DNA of 64,000 bases from NCBI GenBank assembly GCA_015065105.1, contig SVQZ01000007.1, positions 1 through 64,000 on the forward strand, given 5' to 3'. The DNA is from Oscillospiraceae bacterium (GTDB lineage: Bacteria > Bacillota > Clostridia > Oscillospirales > CAG-272). Under the pieces are notes generated by a model. It had not been told where the DNA came from, did no database searches, and saw only the letters and a list, made by a program, of their open reading frames with translations. The position numbers and the translations under genes were made by a program. Below are positions 43,248 through 52,343 of the stretch, piece by piece (positions within the stretch are counted from its first letter, which is position 1; every line of letters starts with the position of its first letter).

Positions 43248-44180
43248 ATGGAAATAGCAATCGCTGCAATAGTTGTATTATTGGTAATTATAATTGCAAA
43301 TATTAGAGTTGTACCCCAGTCCTTTGCTATCGTTATCGAGCGTCTCGGCGCATATCACAGCACATGGAATACGGGTCTGCATTTTAAGATACCCTTTATA
43401 GACAGAATGCAGAAGAAGATATCCTTGAAGGAGCAGGTAGTGGATTTTCCTCCCCAGCCGGTTATTACAAAGGATAACGTTACAATGAGGATCGATACCG
43501 TTGTGTATTACCTTATTACCGATCCGAAGCTTTATGCTTACGGTGTTGAAAATCCTATGCAGGCAATAGAGTTTTTAAGTGCAACTACTCTTCGTAATAT
43601 CATTGGTGAAATGGAGCTTGACGAAACTCTTACCAGCCGTGATGTTATCAACTCCAAGCTCCGCGCCATTCTTGACGAGGCAACCGACCCCTGGGGTATC
43701 AAGGTCAACCGAGTTGAGTTAAAGAATATCCTTCCTCCCCCCGAAATTCAGGATGCAATGGAAAAGCAGATGAAGGCGGAGCGTGAGCGTCGTGAGCAGA
43801 TACTCCGTGCAGAGGGTGAAAAGAAGTCTGCTATCCTTGTGGCAGAGGGTAAAAAGGAAGCGGCTATTCTCGGAGCTCAGGCGGAAAAGGAAGCGGCTAT
43901 TTTACGAGCTGAGGCTATAAAGGAAGCAACTATCCGCGAGGCTGAGGGTAAGGCAGAGGCTATACTCAAGGTACAGGTGGCAACAGCCCAGGGTATTGAA
44001 AAGCTTAACGAAGCAAATCCCACAAAGGAAGTTCTTGCATTGAAGAGCTTTGATGCACTCAAGGATGTAGCCGACGGTAAGGCTACCAAAATAATAATTC
44101 CCAGCGAGATTCAGGGAATTGCAGGTATGGCGGCATCCTTAAAGGGAATATTTGAAAACGATAAGGGTGCACATGAATAA
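43248..44180 (+). CDS. SPFH/Band 7 protein (stomatin/QmcA-like)
   Basis: A 310-residue membrane scaffold protein: an N-terminal anchor (1-19), the Band 7 domain (VVPQSFAIVIERLGAYHSTW through about 180), a long Ala/Glu-rich coiled coil (about 175-250, repeating AEGKKEAAIL) and a short C-terminal tail. Stomatin-like proteins form oligomeric rings that organise membrane domains and regulate proteases. The gene is paired with nfeD upstream and a small membrane protein gene 12 bases downstream. Confidence 0.93.
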   Translation: MEIAIAAIVVLLVIIIANIRVVPQSFAIVIERLGAYHSTWNTGLHFKIPFIDRMQKKISLKEQVVDFPPQPVITKDNVTMRIDTVVYYLITDPKLYAYGVENPMQAIEFLSATTLRNIIGEMELDETLTSRDVINSKLRAILDEATDPWGIKVNRVELKNILPPPEIQDAMEKQMKAERERREQILRAEGEKKSAILVAEGKKEAAILGAQAEKEAAILRAEAIKEATIREAEGKAEAILKVQVATAQGIEKLNEANPTKEVLALKSFDALKDVADGKATKIIIPSEIQGIAGMAASLKGIFENDKGAHE

Positions 44181-44192
44181 CGGAGGTATAAG

Positions 44193-44411
44193 ATGAATTC
44201 AATTTTAACAATGTCATTAGCGGTGCTTATACCCGCTATACTCGTTATGCTTGTCGGTGTGGTTATAATTATCGCAAGTATAGTATTTGCCGTTATATTC
44301 TTTAAAAAGAAAAAGGTGCAGACTGTAAACAACACAACTAATAATGTAAACAGTGAAACTGTTGATGCAGATACGGTAAACATTAATAATTACAGTGAAA
44401 ATAACGGCTGA
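44193..44411 (+). CDS. Small single-span membrane protein
   Basis: A 72-residue protein not matched to any family I know. It has one long hydrophobic segment (about 7-37), a KKKK stop-transfer cluster and a hydrophilic Asn/Thr/Val-rich tail (NNTTNNVN). A clear GGAGG ribosome binding site, and its place 12 bases behind the SPFH gene, support it being real and part of an NfeD-SPFH assembly. Confidence 0.75.
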   Translation: MNSILTMSLAVLIPAILVMLVGVVIIIASIVFAVIFFKKKKVQTVNNTTNNVNSETVDADTVNINNYSENNG

Positions 44412-44479
44412 GCGCTTTGATGTTAAAAATTTCACAAACAACGTTAAGTAATTATTTACATCTTTGTATAATTCACAAA

Positions 44480-44508
44480 TTGATTTATTTTATCAAGGAT
44501 GGTATAAT
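44480..44508 (+). promoter_or_regulatory. Promoter of the transaldolase-like gene
   Basis: TTGATT (44480-44485), 17 bases and TATAAT (44503-44508). Confidence 0.72.
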
Positions 44509-44543
44509 TGAATAAAATCAAAAGGAAAAGAAGGTAAAAAAGT

Positions 44544-45224
44544 ATGCTGTATATCATTGACAGCGCTCATATCGAGCTTATTAAGAAGTGTGCTGAATTT
44601 TATCCCATTGACGGTGTAACCACAAACCCCACCATCATCTCAAAAGAAAAAACCGATTTTATCAAGCTTATCAAGGAGATCCGTTCTATTATCGGTCCCG
44701 ATAAGATGTTCCACGTACAAACCACATCAACTGACTGTAAGGATATCGTAGAAGAGGGTCTTCGTCTCCGCGAGCTTATGGGCGAAAACTTCTATCTTAA
44801 GATCCCCGTATCTCCCGAAGGTCTTAAGGCAACAATGGAGCTTAAGAAGCAGGGAGTTGGTATTACGATGACCGCGATCTTCACCCAGCAGCAGGCACTT
44901 ATCGGTGCAAAGGCAGGTGCGGATTTCGTAGCTCCTTACGTTAACCGTCTTGATAACATCGTTTCCGACGGTGTTCACGTTGTAAGTGAAATAGTAAACC
45001 TTTTTAAGGTTCATAACATCAACTCCAAGGTTCTTGCGGCAAGCTTCAAGACCGCAGAACAGGTACACAAGATCGCAATGGTAGGTACTCAGGCTATCAC
45101 CATTAATCCCGAGCTTTTTGAGCAGCTTGTTTACCATCCTCTTACCCTTTATGCTGTAGATGATTTCGAAGCAGACTGGGCAAGTGTTTACGGAAATCAG
45201 AAGATAATAGACATGATAAAATAA
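44544..45224 (+). CDS. fsa: Fructose-6-phosphate aldolase / transaldolase-like protein
   Basis: A 226-residue class I aldolase of the small transaldolase (TalC/FSA) type. GVTTNPTIISKE near residues 24-35 and FYLKIPVSPEGL with the Schiff-base lysine near residue 86 are diagnostic; TAIFTQQQALIGAKAGADFVAPYVNR continues the barrel in two overlapping conserved blocks. It either cleaves fructose-6-phosphate or acts as transaldolase in the pentose phosphate pathway; sequence alone does not decide. It is a single-gene unit with its own promoter and terminator. Confidence 0.88.
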   Translation: MLYIIDSAHIELIKKCAEFYPIDGVTTNPTIISKEKTDFIKLIKEIRSIIGPDKMFHVQTTSTDCKDIVEEGLRLRELMGENFYLKIPVSPEGLKATMELKKQGVGITMTAIFTQQQALIGAKAGADFVAPYVNRLDNIVSDGVHVVSEIVNLFKVHNINSKVLAASFKTAEQVHKIAMVGTQAITINPELFEQLVYHPLTLYAVDDFEADWASVYGNQKIIDMIK

Positions 45225-45247
45225 AAAAGCGCCGCCGGCGCTTTTTT
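45223..45247 (+). terminator. Terminator of the transaldolase-like gene
   Basis: AAAAAAGCGCC-GCC-GGCGCTTTTTT, starting within the stop codon. The minus strand resembles the 3' end of the neighbouring 85-bp repeat core (CCGGCGGCGCTTTT). Confidence 0.9.
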
Positions 45248-45268
45248 ATTTTATCGGAAATCGTTTTA

Positions 45269-45409
45269 TTTAGTGTGAATTGTTCGCACTGTGGAAAGGG
45301 GCGGAATTCGGTGTGCCCGGCGGCGCTTAATTGATGTATCGAAAATCGCTTTATTTCGTGCGAGTTGTTCGCACTGTGAAAAGGGGCGGAATTCGGTGTG
45401 CCCGGCGGC
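45269..45409 (+). repeat. Two-copy 85-bp repeat with two-hairpin core
   Basis: Two 56-base cores start at 45269 and 45354, again exactly 85 bases apart, with a 29-base linker whose sequence differs from the linkers at 152-376. The stems are preserved: GTGTG or GTGCG with CGCAC, and GGGCG with TGCCC (wobble). The loop of the first stem varies (AATTGTT, AGTTGTT), while the array at 152 has GTATGTT. Confidence 0.9.
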
Positions 45410-45473
45410 ACTTTTGTGGTATTCATTCGACAAATATAACAAAACTTATGTTGAAAATTTGTGCATTTTTTGC

Positions 45474-45502
45474 TTGCATTTTATTGAAGTTTATGTTAAA
45501 AT
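45474..45502 (+). promoter_or_regulatory. Promoter of the 1714-residue surface protein gene
   Basis: TTGCAT (45474-45479), 17 bases and TAAAAT (45497-45502), leaving a leader of about 75 bases. Confidence 0.6.
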
Positions 45503-45586
45503 TTATGTAGTAATTGTAACCTCGTTTAGTGCTGTACAAAAACAAGGTTAAAATTCACAAAAAACAATTTTTATGGAGGAAAAAAC

Positions 45587-48500
45587 ATGAAAAACTTTAA
45601 GCGTATCTTAGCTATCGTTTTGGTAGTTATGATGGTTGTTCCCATGATGACAACCGGGCTTTCCGCTGCTACCGCTGAAACACTTCAGGGTCAGTATTCT
45701 GCAGGTGTAACCTTTGCAGGCGGCAATTGGAAGGCATACTCTTATAACGACTGGTCCAAGCATATGGGCGAAGCTCTCGCTGCATTTGACGACCTTGCAA
45801 ACGTTAATGTTGACGCAGAAGGCCAGATCGTTCTTTCCAACCAGATCCAGTATGGATTTAACTCCTATCAGCAGTATGGTTGGGTTAACCAGAACGTTAT
45901 GAACGTTCTCCAGAGCACAAACACAACCGCTATTGACGGACTCTTCTTCCGTAACGGTATGATGGCTCAGGCTTCCGGTTCTACCGTATTTGCAGAGTCT
46001 CTCTCTTATGCATTCTCTGAAAACCAGCTTCTCGGCACACTTTCTACCGATGTTTATACTAAGGAAGAAGGCTTTGCAGTAGAAGGCGGTATGGTAACCG
46101 ACGGTCTCGTTATCTCCATGTACAACAACGATAACGATATTATGTCTAACGGCTCCGTATTCAACGTAATTACAGCATACGTTATGGATGGCGGTAAGAT
46201 CGTTAGCAGCCAGTCCTTTGAGACTGAAGCTTTCGGCAAGGATTTCGGTCTTTGCACAGGTCACGCACACAACACTTACATCAGCTTTGTTGACGGTGTT
46301 GTAACATTCCACGTTGAAGATAACTACTCCGCTAACGGTGCTTACTTCAACCAGACCTATACATTTGATGAACTTGATACCGCTACTATCTCTACCAACA
46401 AGGATTACTACTTCTGCGTTGGTTCAAAGGGTGAAGGCGCTGATGGTGTTGACGGTTCCGTTAACATCAACCTCGCTCGTATCGGTACATTCACCATCGA
46501 CGCTGCTACAGGTCTCTATGACACTGCTGACAGCGAAAACAAGAACATTGCTGATTGGACCGGTCACGGTACAGTAAGCTGTGCACATGAAGTATGGTCC
46601 GACTGGACCGAAACTCTCGCTCCTTCCTGCACCACAACAGGTATCGAAGAAAGAACCTGTCTCGGATGCGGCAAGGTAGAGGTTAACACTATCGCTGCTC
46701 TCGGTCACTCTTATAGCGACTGGAATACCGATGTTATGCCCGACTGTGTAAACGCAGGCTCTAAGTCCAGGGTATGTTCTGTATGCGGCGATGTAGATAC
46801 TGAAGTTATCGCAGCAAACGGCCATGCATGGGGCGATTGGTACAATACTGTTGATCCCGAGTGTGAATACGTAGGCTTGAAGCAGAGAGACTGTTCTGTA
46901 TGCGGTGCATACGAAGAAGAAGTTATTCCCGCTCTCGGTCATGACTGGGTATGGGATACTCTTCCTACTTACGATGTAAACGGTCAGAGAACTTGTGCTA
47001 CTTGTGGTACAGTTGAAGCTGATCTCGCTTATGATCTCAGCTACTACTGGATCACCGCTTGTGACAACAAGGTTGGTAACATCGACGCAGCTTACGCTGA
47101 TTACAACGATGAGTACCTTGCAGAGGTTGTTGACGGCGCAGTAAGCGTTCAGGATATGTCCCTCGTTTACGGTGGCGAATACAACTACAACACAGTTCTT
47201 AAGGCTACCTCCAAGTTCGCTACAGACCTCGAAGGCTTCTATGCTACCATCGAGATCGGTAACGGCGACGGTATGCTCGCTTATGATTATCCCACCACCA
47301 TCAGCTTCATCTGGACAAACATTCCCGAGAACTATGATGACGCTGCTGAGTACTCCGTTTACAATCCCGGCGCAGTTGGTCTTTCCAACAAGCTCCAGGC
47401 TTCCAGATACGGCCACATCTACAATAACTACCTTGCAGGTGAGTACACCTTCTGTGCAGTTCTTGCAGATACATCCTTCATTTACTCCGAGTATGACTAC
47501 GGTACTCCCAACGACGGTATGTACGATTGGTTGTACTCCACCGTAGTTTCCAACGGTAACTACTGGACCACAAAGATGGATACCATCGCAGTTCCTGCTG
47601 ATGAGGCTATCACAGTTGGTCTCCTTTATGAGTTCGATCCTACCGATTCCGCACGTGATATGGTAGCTTACGTTGATATCAACGGCGAGCTCTACTGTCC
47701 CGGTGTTGGTGCAAACCACCAGCTCACAACTCAGGACTACTACTTTGGTGTTGCAACATTTGCATACGGCACCAACCACTCCGCATCCTTCAAGATCACT
47801 GACGTTTGCGGTCAGGATGCAGCACTCTTCAACGGTTGGACTCATGAGTGCTACACCGAGCATTTCGAAGAAGCAGCTACTTGTACAGAGGACGGCTACT
47901 CAGCAGACATCTGTCTCGCTTGTAACACCGAGTACAATAAGGTTGTAACTCCCGCAACAGGTCATGACTTTGTTGACTACGTTTGCCAAAACTGCGGTCT
48001 TGCACAGGCTGCAAAGGTTAACGACGAAGGCTTCAACACTCTTCAGGAAGCTATCGACGCTGCTGAAGACGGTGACACCATTACTCTTCTTGCAGGTGTA
48101 TCCGGCAAGGTTACTTACACATTCAACAAGAACGTAAATCTTGACCTCAACGGCAAGACTCTCCGTCATACATCCGGTAACCCCGTAGTTGTTGACGGTG
48201 CAACTGTAACAGTTGTTGGTACCTCCGGTACTATCCGTTCTTCCGACGGTATCTCCGTAACAGTTGTTAACGGCGGTTCCTTCGTAATCAACGTTGCTAC
48301 TACAGTTCGTTGCTCTTCTGAGGAAGGCTTCAATGTATTCGCAGTTGAAGACGGTTCCAGTGTAGTTATCAACGCTCTCGGCGGTAGATACTACAAGAAT
48401 CCTGCAAACGTTGCAGGTGTTGTATTCGGTGATCACCTCACCGTTCAGGAAAACTCCTCCACAAACTACTCAATCGTTAAGTACTACGATTGGAAGATCA

Positions 48501-50731
48501 CCTTTGATACCGTTGGCGGTACAATGCCCGAAGGCGTTCCCACCGAAATGGGTATCAATACAAACGAAAACTACAAGGAAGCTACCGGATTTGATTATCC
48601 CGTTCCTACCCTTGAAGGTTACGTATTTGAAGCTTGGTACTGGGATGTTTATAACTACATGCTTTATCCCGGTGACTGGAACAACGGTTACTTTGCAGTA
48701 GCTCAGGACGTTGCTCTTGAGGCTATCTGGAATGAGTGTACTCACACTTGGGGCGATTGGGTTGAAGACGAAGCTGCAGGCACAAAGTCCAGAACTTGTG
48801 ATGTTTGCGGTCTCACTGAAACCGAAACTCTTGAATGTGCACACAACTACGTTGTAACAGACGTTGTTGCTCCTACATGTACAGAAGCAGGCTACTCTGT
48901 TTACACATGCGAATTCTGCGGCGACAGCTACAATGCAGATCCTGTTGACGCTGAAGGTCATCAGTACGAAGCATTTGTAACTGCTCCTACATGTACAGAA
49001 GCTGGTTACACAACTTATACTTGCGGTATTTGCGGCGATTCTTACGTTGCAGACGAAACCGAAGCTGCAGGCCACGCTTGGGGCGAATGGTTTGTAACAA
49101 TTAAGCCTACCTACTACGAAGTAGGTGAAGAAACCAGAGTTTGCGATACATGTGGCGAATTCGAAACCCGTGAAGTTGCAAAGAAGTCTTACCTCATCAC
49201 ATTTGATACCTGCGGCGGTACAATGCCTGAAGGTGTTCCCACCGAGCTCGGTATCAACTATCAGGAAAACTACAAGGAAGCTGCAGGCTTCGATTATCCT
49301 ATCCCCACCTACGATGAAGGCGGTTATGTATTCGATTGCTGGTATTGGTCTGAATACAACTACTGGCTCACCGAAGGTGACTGGAACGGCGGTTACTTTG
49401 CTATCACATGGAATATCACTCTTGAAGCAGTATGGGTAGAATGCCCCGGCCACGAATGGACCGAAGAAATAGTTTCCGATCCTACTTATATCGAAGAAGG
49501 TCTTAAGGTTAAGACATGTACAGTTTGCGGACTCGTTGAAGAAGAAGCAATTCCTGTAATCGTTCCTCCTTACACCATCACATTTGATACCATGGGCGGT
49601 ACAATGCCTGAAGGCGTTAAGACTGTTTACGGTATTGACAATGGCGACAACTACAAGGAAGCAACCGGTATCGAGTATCCTATTCCTACATACGATGAGG
49701 GCGGATACGTATTCGATTGTTGGTACTGGCCTGAATACAACTTCTGGCTCACACCCGGCGACTGGAACGGTGGTTACTATGCTATCACATGGAGCATCAC
49801 TGTTGAGGCTGTATGGGTAGAATGCCCCGGTCATGAGTGGACTGAATGGGTAGTTGACGAGGCTGCAGGTGTTCAGACAAGAACATGTACAGTATGTAAT
49901 CTCGTTGAGACCGAAGACTATGTTCCCGCAGTTGAGCTCAACGTAACTGCTAACGCTAACGTTATCAGCGTTGTTGGTCTTACCTCCGACGTTAAGGACG
50001 TATTCATCTCCAAGGGCGCTTGGGAAACCTACGCTCAGATGAAGCCCAATAAGATTTACTGTATCACTCCTAACCACAAGAGTGTTGTTGACGGTGCATT
50101 CGACTACACAGTAGCTGAAGACGGCACATATACAGTAATGGTTAGATTCACCGACGGCACAATGGAAGCACGTGTATTCGTAGTTGACTGTGCAGCTGAA
50201 TCTGATTCCGATCTCGTTGTTGACGGCAACACTGTTACCGTTAAGAACCTTGAAAACCTCCTCGTTCTCCGTTACGTTAAGGGTGAGTATGAAACAAGCT
50301 ACGAAATCAAGAGAGCTCCCGGCGTTACCAACATCGCTTACTATTCCAAGAAGATCGTTGACAACACCTTCACAGTTGATCTTGAGCCCGGCACATACAC
50401 ATTCGTAACTCAGTTCAAGGATGGCGTATTCAATTACTACACCGTAGTAATCGAAGAGCCCGTTGTTGTTGAGCCTAAGGATTGGGTATTATCCTTTGAT
50501 ACCGTTGGCGGCGATATGCCTGAAGGCTTTGCTACCGAATATGGTATCAACACAGGTGATTACTACAAGGATGTTCTTCCCGGATATCCCGTTCCCACCC
50601 TTGATGGTTATGTATTCGACGGTTGGTTGCTTAACAAGTACAACTTCTGGTTCACAGAAGGTGACTACAACTCCGGTTACTATGCAGTATCCGAAGACTG
50701 TGTTTTTGAAGCAATGTGGCTCGAAGCATAA
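45587..50731 (+). CDS. Giant secreted multi-repeat surface protein
   Basis: A 1714-residue protein. After the signal peptide (MKNFKRILAIVLVVMMVVP) come an unrecognised domain (30-310), pairs of CxxC motifs resembling zinc ribbons (about 325-480, 750-800, 1055-1190; for example ERTCLGCGKVE), a parallel-beta-helix-like stretch (about 805-965), InlB/Listeria-Bacteroides repeats at about 965, 1201, 1329 and 1632 (GGTMPEGVPTE, YVFEAWYW) and a B-D pair of the shared module at 1447-1624. Codon use is strongly biased to AAC, TAC and CTC, suggesting high expression. No SLH or LPxTG anchor is seen. It is probably a major surface or matrix protein; its ligand is unknown. Confidence 0.85.
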   Translation: MKNFKRILAIVLVVMMVVPMMTTGLSAATAETLQGQYSAGVTFAGGNWKAYSYNDWSKHMGEALAAFDDLANVNVDAEGQIVLSNQIQYGFNSYQQYGWVNQNVMNVLQSTNTTAIDGLFFRNGMMAQASGSTVFAESLSYAFSENQLLGTLSTDVYTKEEGFAVEGGMVTDGLVISMYNNDNDIMSNGSVFNVITAYVMDGGKIVSSQSFETEAFGKDFGLCTGHAHNTYISFVDGVVTFHVEDNYSANGAYFNQTYTFDELDTATISTNKDYYFCVGSKGEGADGVDGSVNINLARIGTFTIDAATGLYDTADSENKNIADWTGHGTVSCAHEVWSDWTETLAPSCTTTGIEERTCLGCGKVEVNTIAALGHSYSDWNTDVMPDCVNAGSKSRVCSVCGDVDTEVIAANGHAWGDWYNTVDPECEYVGLKQRDCSVCGAYEEEVIPALGHDWVWDTLPTYDVNGQRTCATCGTVEADLAYDLSYYWITACDNKVGNIDAAYADYNDEYLAEVVDGAVSVQDMSLVYGGEYNYNTVLKATSKFATDLEGFYATIEIGNGDGMLAYDYPTTISFIWTNIPENYDDAAEYSVYNPGAVGLSNKLQASRYGHIYNNYLAGEYTFCAVLADTSFIYSEYDYGTPNDGMYDWLYSTVVSNGNYWTTKMDTIAVPADEAITVGLLYEFDPTDSARDMVAYVDINGELYCPGVGANHQLTTQDYYFGVATFAYGTNHSASFKITDVCGQDAALFNGWTHECYTEHFEEAATCTEDGYSADICLACNTEYNKVVTPATGHDFVDYVCQNCGLAQAAKVNDEGFNTLQEAIDAAEDGDTITLLAGVSGKVTYTFNKNVNLDLNGKTLRHTSGNPVVVDGATVTVVGTSGTIRSSDGISVTVVNGGSFVINVATTVRCSSEEGFNVFAVEDGSSVVINALGGRYYKNPANVAGVVFGDHLTVQENSSTNYSIVKYYDWKITFDTVGGTMPEGVPTEMGINTNENYKEATGFDYPVPTLEGYVFEAWYWDVYNYMLYPGDWNNGYFAVAQDVALEAIWNECTHTWGDWVEDEAAGTKSRTCDVCGLTETETLECAHNYVVTDVVAPTCTEAGYSVYTCEFCGDSYNADPVDAEGHQYEAFVTAPTCTEAGYTTYTCGICGDSYVADETEAAGHAWGEWFVTIKPTYYEVGEETRVCDTCGEFETREVAKKSYLITFDTCGGTMPEGVPTELGINYQENYKEAAGFDYPIPTYDEGGYVFDCWYWSEYNYWLTEGDWNGGYFAITWNITLEAVWVECPGHEWTEEIVSDPTYIEEGLKVKTCTVCGLVEEEAIPVIVPPYTITFDTMGGTMPEGVKTVYGIDNGDNYKEATGIEYPIPTYDEGGYVFDCWYWPEYNFWLTPGDWNGGYYAITWSITVEAVWVECPGHEWTEWVVDEAAGVQTRTCTVCNLVETEDYVPAVELNVTANANVISVVGLTSDVKDVFISKGAWETYAQMKPNKIYCITPNHKSVVDGAFDYTVAEDGTYTVMVRFTDGTMEARVFVVDCAAESDSDLVVDGNTVTVKNLENLLVLRYVKGEYETSYEIKRAPGVTNIAYYSKKIVDNTFTVDLEPGTYTFVTQFKDGVFNYYTVVIEEPVVVEPKDWVLSFDTVGGDMPEGFATEYGINTGDYYKDVLPGYPVPTLDGYVFDGWLLNKYNFWFTEGDYNSGYYAVSEDCVFEAMWLEA

Positions 50732-50769
50732 GCTTTAAAGTTTTTCAGTAAACTAAATCCATAAAAGAA

Positions 50770-50797
50770 AGCCCATCGGGAGACCGATGGGCTTTTT
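50770..50797 (+). terminator. Terminator of the 1714-residue protein gene
   Basis: AGCCCATCGG-GAGA-CCGATGGGCT followed by TTTT. Confidence 0.88.
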
Positions 50798-50867
50798 GCT
50801 GCGTAATGAACTGAAAATTAAATGTATGTGGAAGAAGGGCAAAGTCCTTCAACTTTGATGTGCAGAG

Positions 50868-50896
50868 TTGACTTATCGGGATTATTATGCTAAAAT
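50868..50896 (+). promoter_or_regulatory. Promoter of the AlaX-like gene
   Basis: TTGACT (50868-50873), 17 bases and TAAAAT (50891-50896). Confidence 0.68.
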
Positions 50897-50923
50897 ATTA
50901 TCATCAATTTTTGAGGTGTTAAA

Positions 50924-52069
50924 ATGAGCATAAGATTATACGAAAATGATAGTTATATAATGAATTTTACCGCTAAGGTGCTTTCCTGTAAGGAAAACGG
51001 AGAGTATTGTGATATTATTCTTGACAGAACCGCTTTCTTTCCCGAGGGCGGCGGTCAGCAGGGGGATAATGGGTTTATCGATTCCGTATGTATCGCCGAC
51101 ACACAGCTTGTTGACGGCGAAATAGTTCATAAGGCTATGGCTCCTTTAGAGGTAGGAGCAGAGGTGGAGTGCTTTATTGATTGGGATACACGTTACGATA
51201 GAATGCAGAATCATACAGGTGAGCATATACTGTCCGGTATTATTCATGATATGTTCGGATATAACAACGTTGGTTTTCATATGAACGATGATGAGCTGAC
51301 CTTTGACGTTGACGGTAAGCTTACCGATGAGGATATATATATAATAGAGCTTACCGCCAATAAAGTTATTGACGATAATCATCCTGTAACTATCATTTAT
51401 CCCGAAGGTGAAGAGTTAGCTGGTCTTGATTACAGAAGCAAATTAGACCTGACCGAGGGTGTGCGCATTGTAAATATTGAGGATGTTGACCTTTGCGCTT
51501 GCTGTGCCCCCCATGTGGCAACAACCTCCGAGGTAGGGCTTATAAAAATTACCCGTTTCTACAGTAATAAGGGCGGTACGCGTCTCCACGTGCTTTGCGG
51601 CGGACGTGCCCGCGGTGATTACGGTGTGCTTCATGAACAGGTGACCTACGTAACTAATTCCGCATCCTCTAAAAGATATGAGCTTAACCTTATTTATGAC
51701 AGGTTGCTTGCGGAAATCGCCGCATTAAAGGAGGAGCACCGTAATTTCAAGACAAGCGTCATAAATGAAAAGATAGAAGATATGGGCGAGGGCAGAGAAG
51801 CGTATCTTTACTTTGTCCGTGATTACGGCTTTGATGATCTTGTAAAGCTGTGTGACTTATCTTGCAAGAGATATATCGACGCTATTAGCTGTGCATTCTG
51901 CGGAAATGACGATGAAGGATATAATTTTGTTATCGGAGGATGCGGTTCGGCTGAGAAATTCCCCGAATTCCGTAAGCAGTTCAATGCCCGCGGCGGCGGA
52001 CGTGATATGTACCAGGGTAAGGTACAGGCGAAAAGGGAAGATATTGAAAAGTACTTTTTAAATCAATAA
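50924..52069 (+). CDS. alaX: Alanyl-tRNA editing protein, AlaX-L type with DHHA1 domain
   Basis: A 381-residue free-standing editing protein that hydrolyses mischarged alanyl-tRNA. The zinc site is complete: H97-x3-H101 in NHTGEHIL and C193-x3-H197 in CCAPHV. FFPEGGGQQGD near residues 38-48 matches the AlaRS editing domain. The C-terminal part ends in ARGGGRDMYQGK, the DHHA1 signature, as in long AlaX forms. It appears monocistronic. Confidence 0.92.
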   Translation: MSIRLYENDSYIMNFTAKVLSCKENGEYCDIILDRTAFFPEGGGQQGDNGFIDSVCIADTQLVDGEIVHKAMAPLEVGAEVECFIDWDTRYDRMQNHTGEHILSGIIHDMFGYNNVGFHMNDDELTFDVDGKLTDEDIYIIELTANKVIDDNHPVTIIYPEGEELAGLDYRSKLDLTEGVRIVNIEDVDLCACCAPHVATTSEVGLIKITRFYSNKGGTRLHVLCGGRARGDYGVLHEQVTYVTNSASSKRYELNLIYDRLLAEIAALKEEHRNFKTSVINEKIEDMGEGREAYLYFVRDYGFDDLVKLCDLSCKRYIDAISCAFCGNDDEGYNFVIGGCGSAEKFPEFRKQFNARGGGRDMYQGKVQAKREDIEKYFLNQ

Positions 52070-52073
52070 AAAA

Positions 52074-52104
52074 GCGGGCGCCGGCCCGCAGCGAATTCCG
52101 CCCC
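52074..52104 (-). repeat. Single-copy relative of the 85-bp repeat family
   Basis: The minus strand reads GGGGCGGAATTCG, then CTGCGGGCCGGCGCCCGC and six T. The first part matches the 85-bp repeat core; the second holds the same palindromic 16-mer as 6750-6765. It starts five bases after the alaX stop codon. Confidence 0.75.
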
Positions 52105-52169
52105 GAACACAGCAATAAACCAAATTTTTCATTGCACGAGGCAGAGGAAATTCTTATATATTAAAAAAC

Positions 52170-52199
52170 AGAGGATTTTTTGAAAATCCTCTTTTTTTA
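52170..52199 (+). terminator. Terminator downstream of alaX
   Basis: AGAGGATTTT-TTG-AAAATCCTCT followed by seven T. Confidence 0.85.
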
Positions 52200-52294
52200 T
52201 AAAGCTAAAATCCTTCAAAAATAACAAAATGCGAACTATTACGCCGTTTACAAATTATTATATACATGATATAATTATTATAATAGTTAATTTG

Positions 52295-52325
52295 TTGACT
52301 TCTGTGGTATTAATTGTTATATAAT
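52295..52325 (+). promoter_or_regulatory. Promoter of the 1339-residue leucine-rich gene
   Basis: TTGACT (52295-52300), then either TATATA (17-base spacing) or TATAAT (52320-52325, 19-base spacing). Confidence 0.6.
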
Positions 52326-52343
52326 TAAAAGGAGAAAGCGAAA

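Noticed and set aside
48470..50077. 535-codon minus-strand open frame inside the 1714-residue protein gene
   Set aside because: It is a mirror of strongly biased codons in the real gene; it has no promoter, no ribosome binding site and no domain. The same applies to the long antisense frames at 46424-47863, 18301-19479, 14086-15189 and 62458-63810.
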